Shown here in pieces: positions 43,778 through 52,268 of a stretch of DNA of 64,000 nucleotides. The position numbers and the translations under genes were made by a program. The notes under the pieces are model-generated. The model had not been told where the DNA came from and made no database searches. It was given only the letters and a program-made list of their open reading frames with translations. This DNA comes from Geobacillus kaustophilus. Lineage in GTDB: Bacteria > Bacillota > Bacilli > Bacillales > Anoxybacillaceae. Each line of letters starts with the position of its first letter. Within the stretch, counting starts at the first letter, position 1. Location: NCBI RefSeq assembly GCF_000948285.1, contig NZ_JYBP01000003.1:1674001-1738000 (forward strand), read 5' to 3'.

Positions 43778-45067
43778 TTATTGCCCTTTTGGAACGACTT
43801 CGCAAACCGCGATTTGCGAATCGCGGAAGCAAGAAGAGGCAACCGCCGCGATATCGTCCATGGCAAGGGATGAAAGCGCCGGCAAAATGTCAAACAAGTT
43901 GGATCCGTAAAACGCGTAGCGCGTAAACTGGTTGGCGATGTATTCCGGCGAGTTGAGCGCGCGCAAAAAGGCGCCGATTTTTTTCTTTTTCACCCGTTCA
44001 AATTCTTCCTTTTTTATAGTCTCCGCGGCAAACGACAGCAGCACCGTTTGAATTTCCGAAGCGAGCCGTTCAGCGTCCCTCGTGTCACCGCCGACCAAAG
44101 CAAAACCGAATCCACGCTCTTCCGTATAGTCGTACATGAACGTATCATCGATCAGCCCTTCGCGGTACAGCCGTTCATAATGCGGCGAGCTTTTTCCAAA
44201 CAAATAGTCCAATGCAACGTGGAAGGCAATCTCATGCCGAAGTTTTTGTTCACCGGCTTCCGGAACGGACGGCGCTTTGATGCCGACAAAGCATTTGTTC
44301 GTCTGCACATGCATCGGAATCACTTTTTTCTTTTCCGCTACTGCGCTCGGTTCTTCATACGCAAAACGCTTCACTTCCGGGGCTTGCGGGAACGACTTTT
44401 TCGCCTGGTTATCGCGGATTTGCTGCATGATTTTTTGTTCATCGACCGGGCCGACGACAAACAAAAGCATGTTGCTCGGATGGTAAAACGTTTCATAGCA
44501 TTCATACAGCAGCTCTTTCGTTATTTGGGCGATTGATTCAACTGTGCCGGCGATGTCGATTTTGACCGGATGGCTGTGATACATGCTTTCGATGGCGCCG
44601 AAATAGACGCGCCAATCCGGGTTGTCGTCATACATTCGGATTTCCTGGCCGATGATCCCTTTTTCTTTTTCCACTGTTTTGTCAGAAAAGTACGGGGTTT
44701 GCACAAAGTCCATCAACGTTTCCAAGTTTTTCTCGACGTTGTCGGTGCTTGAGAACAAATAGGCGGTGCGGGTGAACGTCGTAAAGGCGTTCGCTGAGGC
44801 GCCTTGTTTGCTGAACTGTTGGAAAACATCTCCGTTTTCTTTTTCAAACAGTTTATGCTCCAAAAAATGGGCGATGCCGTCCGGAACGCGCTTCATCTCC
44901 GTTTTACCGAGCGGGACGAACTGGTTGTCGACCGAACCGTAGTTCGTGGTGAATGTCGCATACGTTTTGTTGAATCCTTTTTTCGGCAAAATGTACACGT
45001 CAAGGCCGTTGTCCATTTTTTCATAAAACAGCTCTTCGTGCAGCGTCTCATACACCCGTTTTTCCAT
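43778..45067 (-). CDS. ymfH: M16-family zinc peptidase YmfH
   Basis: Insulinase-like (M16) metallopeptidase, 429 residues. The inverted zinc motif is present as H67-F-L-E70-H71 (DGIAHFLEHKLFEKENG), and a downstream Glu is available in the EKEKGIIGQEIRMYDDNP region. There is no signal peptide. It overlaps the end of ymfF by 20 bases. In the M16B/C pattern an active subunit pairs with an inactive one; YmfF would be that partner. The substrate is unknown. Confidence 0.92.
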   Translation of the reverse strand: MEKRVYETLHEELFYEKMDNGLDVYILPKKGFNKTYATFTTNYGSVDNQFVPLGKTEMKRVPDGIAHFLEHKLFEKENGDVFQQFSKQGASANAFTTFTRTAYLFSSTDNVEKNLETLMDFVQTPYFSDKTVEKEKGIIGQEIRMYDDNPDWRVYFGAIESMYHSHPVKIDIAGTVESIAQITKELLYECYETFYHPSNMLLFVVGPVDEQKIMQQIRDNQAKKSFPQAPEVKRFAYEEPSAVAEKKKVIPMHVQTNKCFVGIKAPSVPEAGEQKLRHEIAFHVALDYLFGKSSPHYERLYREGLIDDTFMYDYTEERGFGFALVGGDTRDAERLASEIQTVLLSFAAETIKKEEFERVKKKKIGAFLRALNSPEYIANQFTRYAFYGSNLFDILPALSSLAMDDIAAVASSCFRDSQIAVCEVVPKGQ

Positions 45068-46343
45068 CTTCCGTCGCCTCCATTCCGGTCAAAAAGTACA
45101 CCGTATCGAGCTCCACCTTGTCAGCGACGCGCACCACATCCTCGCGCGTCACTTGATCGGTGCAGGCAATCCATTCATCGATTGGGCGCTTTCGCGTTGA
45201 GACGACGTTATGGTACAACACCTCCACAAGCCCGCGCGGCGTATCGAGCGTCTCAAGCAGCTGGTTGCGGATGACCGCTTTCGTCTGCGCCATTTCGTCA
45301 TCTGTGAAATCGCCGTTTTTCATCGCCTGCATTTGCTCATCGATGATGCGGCGCGCCTTCTCATAGTTGGCCGGTTCAATGCCGGACATGACCATAAGCA
45401 GCCCTTTATGGCTCTCAAGCCGTGAGGCGGCATAATAGGCAAGGCTCGCCTTCTCGCGGACGTTGATGAACAGTTTCGAATGGGAAAACCCCCCAAAAAT
45501 GCCATTAAACATTTGCAAGGCGTAATAATCGTCATCTTCATACGTCACATTTGTCCGATAGCCAATGTTGAGCTTTCCTTGCTTCACGTCCTGCCGCTCA
45601 ATGACTTCGCGAACTTCCCTGCGCGGCTTGACAGAGGTCATCGAGGCGCGCTCCCGCTTTGGGCGGTCCGGCAAAGAAAAGCGCTGCTTCACCGCGTTGA
45701 GCACCGCGTCTTCAGCCACGTCGCCAATGACATATAGATCCAGCTCATCCTCGGCCAGCGCTCGTTCATAATAGCGATACAGCCCTTCCGCCGTGATGCC
45801 GTCCACGTCTTCAAGCTCGCCGTTTGGCGAGAGGGCGTACGGTTCGCCTTTGCACATTTCTTCTACAAGGCGCATATTCGCATAGCGCATTTTGTCATCA
45901 TACACCGCCTGAATGCGTTGACGGAGCGCCCGCTTTTCCTGCTCAACAATGTCAGCGACAAACCGGCTGCCATCAAGCGCCGGGCGGAACAGAAGATCGG
46001 CCAAGAGCTGAAACGCTTTCGCCAAAAGCGGCGTTTGCTCCGGCAAAAATCGTTCATTGGCGACATCGATGCGAATCGTCATGATATGATGTTCGCCTTT
46101 TTTCGTTAAATCGACGTTCAGCGTCGCTCCGTACAGTTCATCCAAATAGGTGCGCAGCGCCTTAACGCTTGGATAGTCGGCCGTGCCGCTTTGCAAGACG
46201 TATGGCAAAAGCGCGCGCAGCGTGACCGTTTCTTTAGCAAGAGGGGCCTTCATTTTCCAAACGATCGTGTTCGTTTTGTACTTATCGGTCGAAATCGTAT
46301 GGACGCGAACCGGTCCGACCGCTGTGACTTTTTCGTCGACCAA
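45048..46343 (-). CDS. ymfF: M16 peptidase-like protein YmfF (zinc motif lost)
   Basis: A 431-residue homologue of YmfH without the HxxEH motif: the aligned region reads LPYVLQSGTADYPSVKALRTYLDELYGA. The remaining fold signatures (ADIVEQEKRALRQRIQAVYDDK, FNGIFGGFSHSKLFINVREKASLAYYA) are kept, including the R/Y-type substrate-binding end. This is the pattern of a non-catalytic partner subunit. The start is TTG 46343, with AAGGAGGAG at 7 bases. A good promoter is at 46381-46409, so ymfF-ymfH form a unit. Confidence 0.9.
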   Translation of the reverse strand: MVDEKVTAVGPVRVHTISTDKYKTNTIVWKMKAPLAKETVTLRALLPYVLQSGTADYPSVKALRTYLDELYGATLNVDLTKKGEHHIMTIRIDVANERFLPEQTPLLAKAFQLLADLLFRPALDGSRFVADIVEQEKRALRQRIQAVYDDKMRYANMRLVEEMCKGEPYALSPNGELEDVDGITAEGLYRYYERALAEDELDLYVIGDVAEDAVLNAVKQRFSLPDRPKRERASMTSVKPRREVREVIERQDVKQGKLNIGYRTNVTYEDDDYYALQMFNGIFGGFSHSKLFINVREKASLAYYAASRLESHKGLLMVMSGIEPANYEKARRIIDEQMQAMKNGDFTDDEMAQTKAVIRNQLLETLDTPRGLVEVLYHNVVSTRKRPIDEWIACTDQVTREDVVRVADKVELDTVYFLTGMEATEDGKTGV

Positions 46344-46380
46344 TCCAACTCCTCCTTACTTTTTCTCTTTGCAAACATGC

Positions 46381-46409
46381 ATTATCTTTATTGTAAAGCG
46401 TCTTATCAA
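46381..46409 (-). promoter_or_regulatory. Sigma-A type promoter of ymfFH
   Basis: Minus strand TTGATA (46404-46409), 17 bases, GATAAT (46381-46386), about 38 bases before the ymfF start. Confidence 0.6.
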
Positions 46410-46455
46410 CAATATACCTTTTGCCAATGGAAAAATGCAAATCATTCCATTCAGC

Positions 46456-46490
46456 AAAAAACGGCCGTCCGTTTTTCGGACAGCCGCTTT
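46456..46490 (-). terminator. Terminator of the BMP transporter operon
   Basis: Minus strand AAAGCGGCTGTCCG / CGGACGGCCGTTT stem followed by TTTTTTGC, directly after the last permease stop. Confidence 0.9.
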
Positions 46491-46492
46491 CG

Positions 46493-47452
46493 TCATCGTT
46501 TTCCTTTGATGTATGGCGTGCCGGCCGCTTTCGGCGCCTCAGCACGGCCGATGAAGCCCGCCAGCGCCAAAATCGTGAGTGCATACGGGGCGATGAGCAA
46601 GTAAACGGTCGGGACGTTTTTCAAGAACGGAATCGTTTGCCCGACGATGCTTAAGCTTTGCGCCAACCCGAAAAAGAGCGCCGCCCCCATCGCGCCGATC
46701 GGATGCCATTTGCCGAAAATCATCGCCGCAAGCGCCATAAATCCGTGCCCGGAAATCGTCGCATGGCTGAAATCGCGGGAAATGATCGTCGCGTATACCG
46801 CACCGCCCAAGCCGCCGAGCGCGCCGCTGATCATGACAGCGATGTAGCGCATTTTGGCGACATGAATCCCCATCGTATCCGCCGCCATCGGATGTTCGCC
46901 GACCGCGCGCAGCCGCAGGCCAAACGGCGTTTTGTAAATGACATACCATGATACAAACGCCAGCGCAATAGCGATATACGACGGCGCGTACGCGTTAGAA
47001 AACAACAGCGGCCCGATGACGGGAATGTCGCTTAACACCGGCACGTCAATTTTGTCAAACCCGACTTGAATTTGGTCCGTCTGCCCCTTGCCGTACATTT
47101 TTTTCACTAAAAACAGCGACAGGCCAAGCGCCAAAAAGTTGATCGCCACCCCGCTTACGACTTGGTCGGCGCGAAAGGTGACCGACGCGACAGCGTGCAG
47201 CAGGGAAAATACAGCGCCGACCACCATGGCAGCCAATAAGGCAAGCCACGGCGTCCATTCGCCAAACCGATCGGCAAACGTCAAATTAAAGACAATGCCG
47301 ACAAACGCGCCGATGGTCATCAATCCTTCAAGCCCGATGTTGACGACGCCGGACCGTTCGCTAAACACGCCGCCAAGGGCGGTGAAAATGAGAGGAGCCG
47401 CAAAGAAAATCGTTGTCGGGACAATCGTTTGCAAGACGTCATACACGCTCAC
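46493..47452 (-). CDS. BMP-type nucleoside ABC transporter permease 2 (NupQ/YufQ-like)
   Basis: Inner-membrane permease of the BPD_transp_2 family, 319 residues, with about nine hydrophobic segments and the signature GVVNIGLEGLMTIGAF near the N-terminus. With permease 1, the ATPase and the lipoprotein it would import nucleosides. The start codon is GTG 47452, directly adjoining the stop of permease 1 (translational coupling). It is the last gene of the operon, followed by a strong terminator. Confidence 0.92.
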   Translation of the reverse strand: MSVYDVLQTIVPTTIFFAAPLIFTALGGVFSERSGVVNIGLEGLMTIGAFVGIVFNLTFADRFGEWTPWLALLAAMVVGAVFSLLHAVASVTFRADQVVSGVAINFLALGLSLFLVKKMYGKGQTDQIQVGFDKIDVPVLSDIPVIGPLLFSNAYAPSYIAIALAFVSWYVIYKTPFGLRLRAVGEHPMAADTMGIHVAKMRYIAVMISGALGGLGGAVYATIISRDFSHATISGHGFMALAAMIFGKWHPIGAMGAALFFGLAQSLSIVGQTIPFLKNVPTVYLLIAPYALTILALAGFIGRAEAPKAAGTPYIKGKR

Positions 47453-48499
47453 TTACTCCGCCCCCTTTTGCCAACGAGATAACAGCCAGCGGATCATGTA
47501 GCTGGATGCAACAAAGAAAATGATGAGCGCGATAATAATATCGACAAGCTCGGTCGGCACGCCGGCGCTTGACGGCATTTCCAACGCCCCGACTTTCAAG
47601 GCCCCAAACAACAAGGCGGAGAGCAAAATGCCAAACGCGTTGTTTCCTCCGATCAAGGCAACCGCGATGCCATCAAATCCAAGGCCGGTAAAGCCGGCTT
47701 TCGTCGAGATGTTTCCAAATGTGCCAAGCCCCTCCATCGCCCCGGCGACGCCGGCAAAAGCGCCGGAGATGACCATCGCTAAAATGATGTTGGCGCGCAC
47801 ATTCATGCCCGCGTACTGTGACGCATGCTGATTGAACCCGACCGCCCGCAGCTCAAACCCTTTTGTCGTCCGCTCAAGCAAAAACCACATGACAAATGCG
47901 GCGGCGACAGCGATGAAAACGCCGTAATGCATGGTGGAATGATGCGTAATGGCATCAAAAAAGTCGGAGTGAAGCGATGCGCTTTCTTTCACCGGCTTTG
48001 ATTTAAATCCCTCATCAGACAAAACGGAACGGATGATGGCGTTCGTTACATGCAAAGCAATATAGTTCATCATGATCGTAATAATGACTTCGTGCACTTT
48101 TAAATACGCCTTCAGCACACCCGGAATCAAGCCCCATAGCGCCCCGGCCAACGCGGCGGCCAACAAGGCAAGCGGCAAATGGATGATTTTGGGCAAATCA
48201 AAGGACACCCCGACCCAGACGGCAGCGAGCCAGCCGACGATCAGCTGCCCTTCAACCCCGATGTTAAACAAGCCGGTGCGAAAGGCAAACGCCACCGCCA
48301 AGCCCGTTAAAATGTATGGCGTCGTCTGGCGGATCGTTTCGCCGATATAGTACGTATCGCCAAACGCCCCGTACACGAGAGCGCCAAAGCCGGCGATCGG
48401 GTTGTAGCCGCTTGCAAGCATCACGATCGAACCAGCGATCATGCCAAGAAGAACAGCCAACAACGGTATCAAAAATTGCTGGAGACGATTCGACTTCAT
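47453..48499 (-). CDS. BMP-type nucleoside ABC transporter permease 1 (NupP/YufP-like)
   Basis: Second BPD_transp_2 permease, 348 residues. Hydrophobic helices throughout, with TGLFNIGVEGQLIVGWLAAVW and the coupling-helix region ELRAVGFNQHASQYAGMN that contacts the ATPase. The ATG at 48499 overlaps the ATPase stop as TGATG; a GTG three bases earlier is an alternative. Confidence 0.92.
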   Translation of the reverse strand: MKSNRLQQFLIPLLAVLLGMIAGSIVMLASGYNPIAGFGALVYGAFGDTYYIGETIRQTTPYILTGLAVAFAFRTGLFNIGVEGQLIVGWLAAVWVGVSFDLPKIIHLPLALLAAALAGALWGLIPGVLKAYLKVHEVIITIMMNYIALHVTNAIIRSVLSDEGFKSKPVKESASLHSDFFDAITHHSTMHYGVFIAVAAAFVMWFLLERTTKGFELRAVGFNQHASQYAGMNVRANIILAMVISGAFAGVAGAMEGLGTFGNISTKAGFTGLGFDGIAVALIGGNNAFGILLSALLFGALKVGALEMPSSAGVPTELVDIIIALIIFFVASSYMIRWLLSRWQKGAE

Positions 48500-50025
48500 C
48501 ACGACACACCTGCTTCCTTCCGTTTGCTTCCAGCCATCAACAGCCCGAGCTCCTGTTCGGTTGTTTCTTTCGGATCAACGATGGCGACGATGTTTCCTTC
48601 GTAAATGACAGCGATCCGGTCGCTGACGTTCATCACTTCGTCAAGCTCAAACGAGACGAGCAGCACCGCTTTCCCGCGGTCTCGCTGTTCAATGAGCCGC
48701 TTATGAATAAATTCGATCGCTCCAACATCAAGCCCCCTCGTCGGCTGGGCGGCGATCAACAAGTCCGGATCGCGGTCGACTTCACGGCCGATGATCGCTT
48801 TTTGCTGGTTTCCGCCCGATAGCGCCCGCGCCTTCGTATATTCATCTGGCGTGCGCACGTCAAATTCGCGGATGAGCTGACGCGCTTTTTCGTAAATGGC
48901 TTGAAAATTCAACAGGCCCCGTTTCGAGTACGGCGGCTGATAGTACGTTTGTAGCACCATGTTTTCGCCGATCGGAAAGTCAAGGACAAGCCCGTGTTTA
49001 TGCCGATCTTGCGGAATATGGCCGACGCCGGCTTCGATGATTTTGCGCGGCGGCAAATTCGTAATGTCTCGGCCGTTGAGGCGGATGATCCCTGATTCCG
49101 CTTTGATCAAGCCGGTTATGGCTTCAATGAGCTCGGTCTGGCCGTTGCCGTCGACTCCAGCAATGCCCACGATCTCGCCGGCGTGCACCGTCAAGTTCAA
49201 ACCGTTGACCGCTTTGATCCCGCGCGCGTCCTTGACGACTAAATCTTGAATTTCCAACACCGGTTTCCCCGGCTCAGCCTGTTTCTTAGCGGTCGTAAAC
49301 TGCACCTCGCGGCCGACCATGAGCGCCGCCAGTTCGTTCGGATTCGTCTCCGCCACATTGAGCGTCGCAATTCCTTTGCCGCGACGGATGACGGTGACGC
49401 GGTCGCACACTTCCATAATTTCTTTGAGTTTGTGCGTAATTAAAATGATGGATTTTCCCTCGCGGACGAGCGTGCGCATAATTTGCATGAGCTCGCGAAT
49501 TTCCTGCGGCGTCAAGACTGCTGTCGGTTCGTCAAAAATCAAAATATCAGCGCCGCGGTAAAGCGTCTTTAAAATTTCCACGCGCTGCTGCATGCCGACG
49601 GAAATGTCGGCGATCTTCGCTGTCGGATCGACCGCCAGTCCATATCGTTCCGACAATTCGCGCACTTCCCGCTCCGCCCGCTTCATATCGATCGTTCCGG
49701 CCCGCGTCGGCTCGCTGCCTAAGATGATGTTTTCCGTCACGGTGAACGTATCGACGAGCATAAAGTGCTGATGCACCATGCCGATGCCAAGATCATTGGC
49801 GACGTTCGGGTCGGTGATGCGCACCGGCTTTCCTTTAACGCGGATTTCGCCGCCGTCCGGCTGGTATAACCCAAACAGCACGTTCATGAGCGTCGATTTG
49901 CCGGCCCCGTTTTCGCCAAGCAGAGCGTGTATCTCCCCCTTTTTCACTTGCAGCGTAATGTTGTCATTGGCGACAAACGCGCCAAACACCTTGCGGATAT
50001 TGAGCATTTCAATCACGTATTCCAA
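48499..50025 (-). CDS. BMP-type nucleoside ABC transporter ATPase (NupO/YufO-like)
   Basis: Double-length ABC ATPase, 508 residues. First cassette: Walker A GENGAGKST, signature ISVGMQQR, Walker B ILIFDEPTAVLTP. Second cassette: Walker A replaced by GVDGNGQTE, signature ALSGGNQQK, and a weak Walker B (DLLIAAQPTRGLDVG). This degeneration of the second site is usual in the sugar/nucleoside group. I chose TTG 50025 (read MEYVIEMLNI), spaced 8 bases from AAGGAG; the GTG at 50034 overlaps the ribosome site. Two hairpins separate it from the lipoprotein gene. Confidence 0.93.
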   Translation of the reverse strand: MEYVIEMLNIRKVFGAFVANDNITLQVKKGEIHALLGENGAGKSTLMNVLFGLYQPDGGEIRVKGKPVRITDPNVANDLGIGMVHQHFMLVDTFTVTENIILGSEPTRAGTIDMKRAEREVRELSERYGLAVDPTAKIADISVGMQQRVEILKTLYRGADILIFDEPTAVLTPQEIRELMQIMRTLVREGKSIILITHKLKEIMEVCDRVTVIRRGKGIATLNVAETNPNELAALMVGREVQFTTAKKQAEPGKPVLEIQDLVVKDARGIKAVNGLNLTVHAGEIVGIAGVDGNGQTELIEAITGLIKAESGIIRLNGRDITNLPPRKIIEAGVGHIPQDRHKHGLVLDFPIGENMVLQTYYQPPYSKRGLLNFQAIYEKARQLIREFDVRTPDEYTKARALSGGNQQKAIIGREVDRDPDLLIAAQPTRGLDVGAIEFIHKRLIEQRDRGKAVLLVSFELDEVMNVSDRIAVIYEGNIVAIVDPKETTEQELGLLMAGSKRKEAGVS

Positions 50026-50062
50026 GCGATTCACTCCTTACTCAAGCAAGGTCAAAATCACA

Positions 50063-50099
50063 AAATGAAAGGCGGCAGCGAAACAGCCGCCCTTCATTT
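50063..50099 (-). terminator. Intercistronic hairpin 2 in the BMP operon
   Basis: AAATGAAGGGCGGC / GCCGCCTTTCATTT stem (one offset) around a short loop, followed on the minus strand by TGTGATTTTG. A partial terminator or mRNA-end stabiliser. Confidence 0.6.
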
Positions 50100-50108
50100 C
50101 ATGATTTT

Positions 50109-50141
50109 GAAGAAGGCTAGCAGCGCGCACTAGCCTTCTTC
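50109..50141 (-). terminator. Intercistronic hairpin 1 in the BMP operon
   Basis: Perfect 12-bp stem GAAGAAGGCTAG / CTAGCCTTCTTC with a nine-base loop, just after the lipoprotein stop, followed by AAAATC rather than T's. Such structures often leave a stable, abundant binding-protein mRNA. Confidence 0.6.
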
Positions 50142-50152
50142 GCCGTTGTTCG

Positions 50153-51250
50153 TCACTTGATCGTCGCAGCGAATTGTTCATACTCTTTCCGGTTGGTCGG
50201 AACTTTCACTTCACCTTTGATGATTTTTTGCTTCCATTCGTCAACTGTTTTTAACACGTTCTCCGGAATGTTGTCTTGCGTCGGGGCAATGCCGACCCCA
50301 TTTTCCGGCAACCCGTACTCAATCGTTTTGCCGCCTGGGAAGTCGCCCTCTTTCGCCCGTTTCGCCGTGTCATAGACAGCGACGTCGACGCGTTTCACCA
50401 TCGAAGTGAGCGTTACGTTGTACGTTTTGCCGCCGACTTTCACTTCTCCCTCCGGCGCTTGGTCTTTGTCAACACCGATGACCCAAATTTCGCGGTTTGG
50501 ATCTTTCTTCTTCAAATCTTTCGCTTCCGAGAAGACGCCGTTCCCAGTCGCTCCAGCTGCATGGTAGATGATGTCGATGCCAGACGCGTACATGCTCGAG
50601 GCGATCGCTTTCCCTTTATCCGCTTGGTCGAACGCCCCGGCGTATTGCACTTCCACAGTCGCCTTCGGATTGACCGCTTTCACGCCGGCGCGGAATCCGC
50701 TTTCGAATTTTTCGATCAACGGAATCTCCATCCCGCCGACAAAGCCGATTTTATTCGTTTTCGTCATCAGCCCAGCGACAACGCCGACAAGGAACGAGCC
50801 TTCATGCTCCTTGAACGTGATGCTGGCGACATTCGGCTCGTCAACGACGGTGTCGACAATGGCGAAATGTTTTTTCGGGTTTTGCTTGGCGACCTCTTTC
50901 ACCGCATCGCCCATCAAATACCCGATGCCGTAAATCAAGTCAAAGTCGCTGCGCACGAGCTTGTTTAAATTCGTCGCGTAATCGGCGTCGCTCGATGACT
51001 GCAAATAGTCATAGCCGCCGCGGCCTTTTTCAAGTCCATTGTCTTTGCCGAACTTTTGAAGCCCTTCCCAAGCCGACTGGTTGAACGATTTGTCATCAAT
51101 GCCGCCGACGTCGGTGACCATAGCGACGCTGAACGTATCTTTCTGATTGCCGCCTCCCGCATTGTTGCCGGCTTGTCCGCAGGCGCTAAGCAGCGTGCCG
51201 GCGGCAAACAGGACGGACAACACCAACCCGATTCGCTTTTTCACATTCAT
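50153..51250 (-). CDS. BMP-family substrate-binding lipoprotein (NupN/YufN-like)
   Basis: Extracellular nucleoside-binding lipoprotein, 365 residues. Signal peptide with lipobox LLSACG; lipidated Cys24. A Gly/Asn linker is followed by a PBP1-fold BMP domain with [36 protein letters not shown] and [20 protein letters not shown]. It is the first gene of the transporter operon and follows the GntR regulator gene. Purine nucleosides are the likely ligands by family; the sequence cannot fix this. Confidence 0.93.
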   Translation of the reverse strand: MNVKKRIGLVLSVLFAAGTLLSACGQAGNNAGGGNQKDTFSVAMVTDVGGIDDKSFNQSAWEGLQKFGKDNGLEKGRGGYDYLQSSSDADYATNLNKLVRSDFDLIYGIGYLMGDAVKEVAKQNPKKHFAIVDTVVDEPNVASITFKEHEGSFLVGVVAGLMTKTNKIGFVGGMEIPLIEKFESGFRAGVKAVNPKATVEVQYAGAFDQADKGKAIASSMYASGIDIIYHAAGATGNGVFSEAKDLKKKDPNREIWVIGVDKDQAPEGEVKVGGKTYNVTLTSMVKRVDVAVYDTAKRAKEGDFPGGKTIEYGLPENGVGIAPTQDNIPENVLKTVDEWKQKIIKGEVKVPTNRKEYEQFAATIK

Positions 51251-51327
51251 TACCCCCTAGCTTGAAAATTTGTTCCTTAATTAGTATAAAGCTTCCGCTC
51301 TCTTTCTATGTACCCATTTTCACCCCC

Positions 51328-52059
51328 TTAAAAGCTGAACCGCTTCCGCATGACATGGAAGCTGAACTTGTCGGAGCGGAAGTAGTTGACGGAATAAAAA
51401 ATCGGCTCATCGTTTTTATCGAAATGCATTTGCTTGAGCACAAGCAGCGCCGTTTCCGGGTCGCATTGCAAAATCGGCGACACTTTTTCATGATAGCCGA
51501 GCGGCACGATGCGCGCGACCGCATAGGCGATATCACGATGCGTTTGGTTGTGCAAGTTTTCAAACAGCGACTCATGTTCATAGGAGATGCCCTTCGGCAA
51601 ATATTTACATAAAATTTTATCCAAACAATAAACGACTGGCTCCCCATCGGCGGTGCGCACCCGCTCGATGAGCAACAAATTCTCGTCCGGCCGGCATTGG
51701 AAGCGGCGCATATCGTCTTCCGTCGGCTGTTGGATGGAGGAAGACAAAAAAATCGTTCCTGGCTTGCGCCCCGCTTGACGAATCATATCCGTGACGCTTG
51801 AGAGCTGCTCGATGCCGGACGTAAACAGCGGACGGGCGTTGACAAACGTTCCGACGCCGTGGCGGCGGATGATGATGTTTTCTTCTTCAAGCACCCGCAG
51901 CGCTTCCCTCAATGTCGCCCGGCTGACGCCAAGCTGTTTGGCGAGTTCAAACTCGGACGGCAGTTTTTGCTTTTCTTTGTACACTCCCGTTTCAATATCG
52001 CGCTTGATGCGATCAATCACTTGCAAGTAAAGGTGGCGGCTGTCTGATTTGATTGACAT
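51328..52059 (-). CDS. ymfC: GntR/HutC-family transcriptional regulator YmfC
   Basis: A 243-residue regulator. N-terminal winged helix (about 5-75: [64 protein letters not shown]) and C-terminal UTRA effector-binding domain. It sits directly upstream of the BMP transporter operon and is a candidate local regulator; the ligand is unknown. I chose ATG 52059 (MSIKSDSRH) after GGAGGACG; the open frame to 52116 covers the putative operator. Confidence 0.9.
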   Translation of the reverse strand: MSIKSDSRHLYLQVIDRIKRDIETGVYKEKQKLPSEFELAKQLGVSRATLREALRVLEEENIIIRRHGVGTFVNARPLFTSGIEQLSSVTDMIRQAGRKPGTIFLSSSIQQPTEDDMRRFQCRPDENLLLIERVRTADGEPVVYCLDKILCKYLPKGISYEHESLFENLHNQTHRDIAYAVARIVPLGYHEKVSPILQCDPETALLVLKQMHFDKNDEPIFYSVNYFRSDKFSFHVMRKRFSF

Positions 52060-52094
52060 GACAACGTCCTCCGTGTTACGCATTCCCGTTGAGA

Positions 52095-52106
52095 TCAGAC
52101 CTCTGA
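52095..52106. promoter_or_regulatory. Candidate operator palindrome upstream of ymfC
   Basis: Perfect palindrome TCAGA-CC-TCTGA, 36 bases before the ymfC start. Half-sites resembling AGAC recur nearby (52111-52115). It could be the YmfC site, but no homologous site was compared. Confidence 0.35.
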
Positions 52107-52202
52107 CATTAGACATATAACCTTTTTGAGATTACTATATCATTTTTTACTGGGCAAATAAATAGGTGATATCAAATTTTGTCGAAGAAAAAGAAATAGG
52201 AT

Positions 52203-52217
52203 TGGTAACGCTTCCAA
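52203..52217 (-). promoter_or_regulatory. cre-like (CcpA) palindrome upstream of ymfC-BMP operon
   Basis: Minus strand TTGGAAGCGTTACCA fits every position of WTGNAANCGNWNNCW; the palindrome extends to ATTGG...CCAAT. It lies about 145 bases before ymfC. Another LacI/GalR-family protein could also use it. Confidence 0.55.
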
Positions 52218-52233
52218 TAAGATGTATGATTGA

Positions 52234-52262
52234 GCGGGCAGGCTTTTTTCGCCCGCCCTTTT
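52234..52262. other. GC-rich hairpin after spoIIIE
   Basis: GGGCAGGC / GCCCGCC stem with six T in the plus-strand loop and five T after it in the plus direction. Oriented as a plus-strand terminator although spoIIIE reads the other way; possibly a two-way stop. Confidence 0.5.
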
Positions 52263-52268
52263 TCCCAT

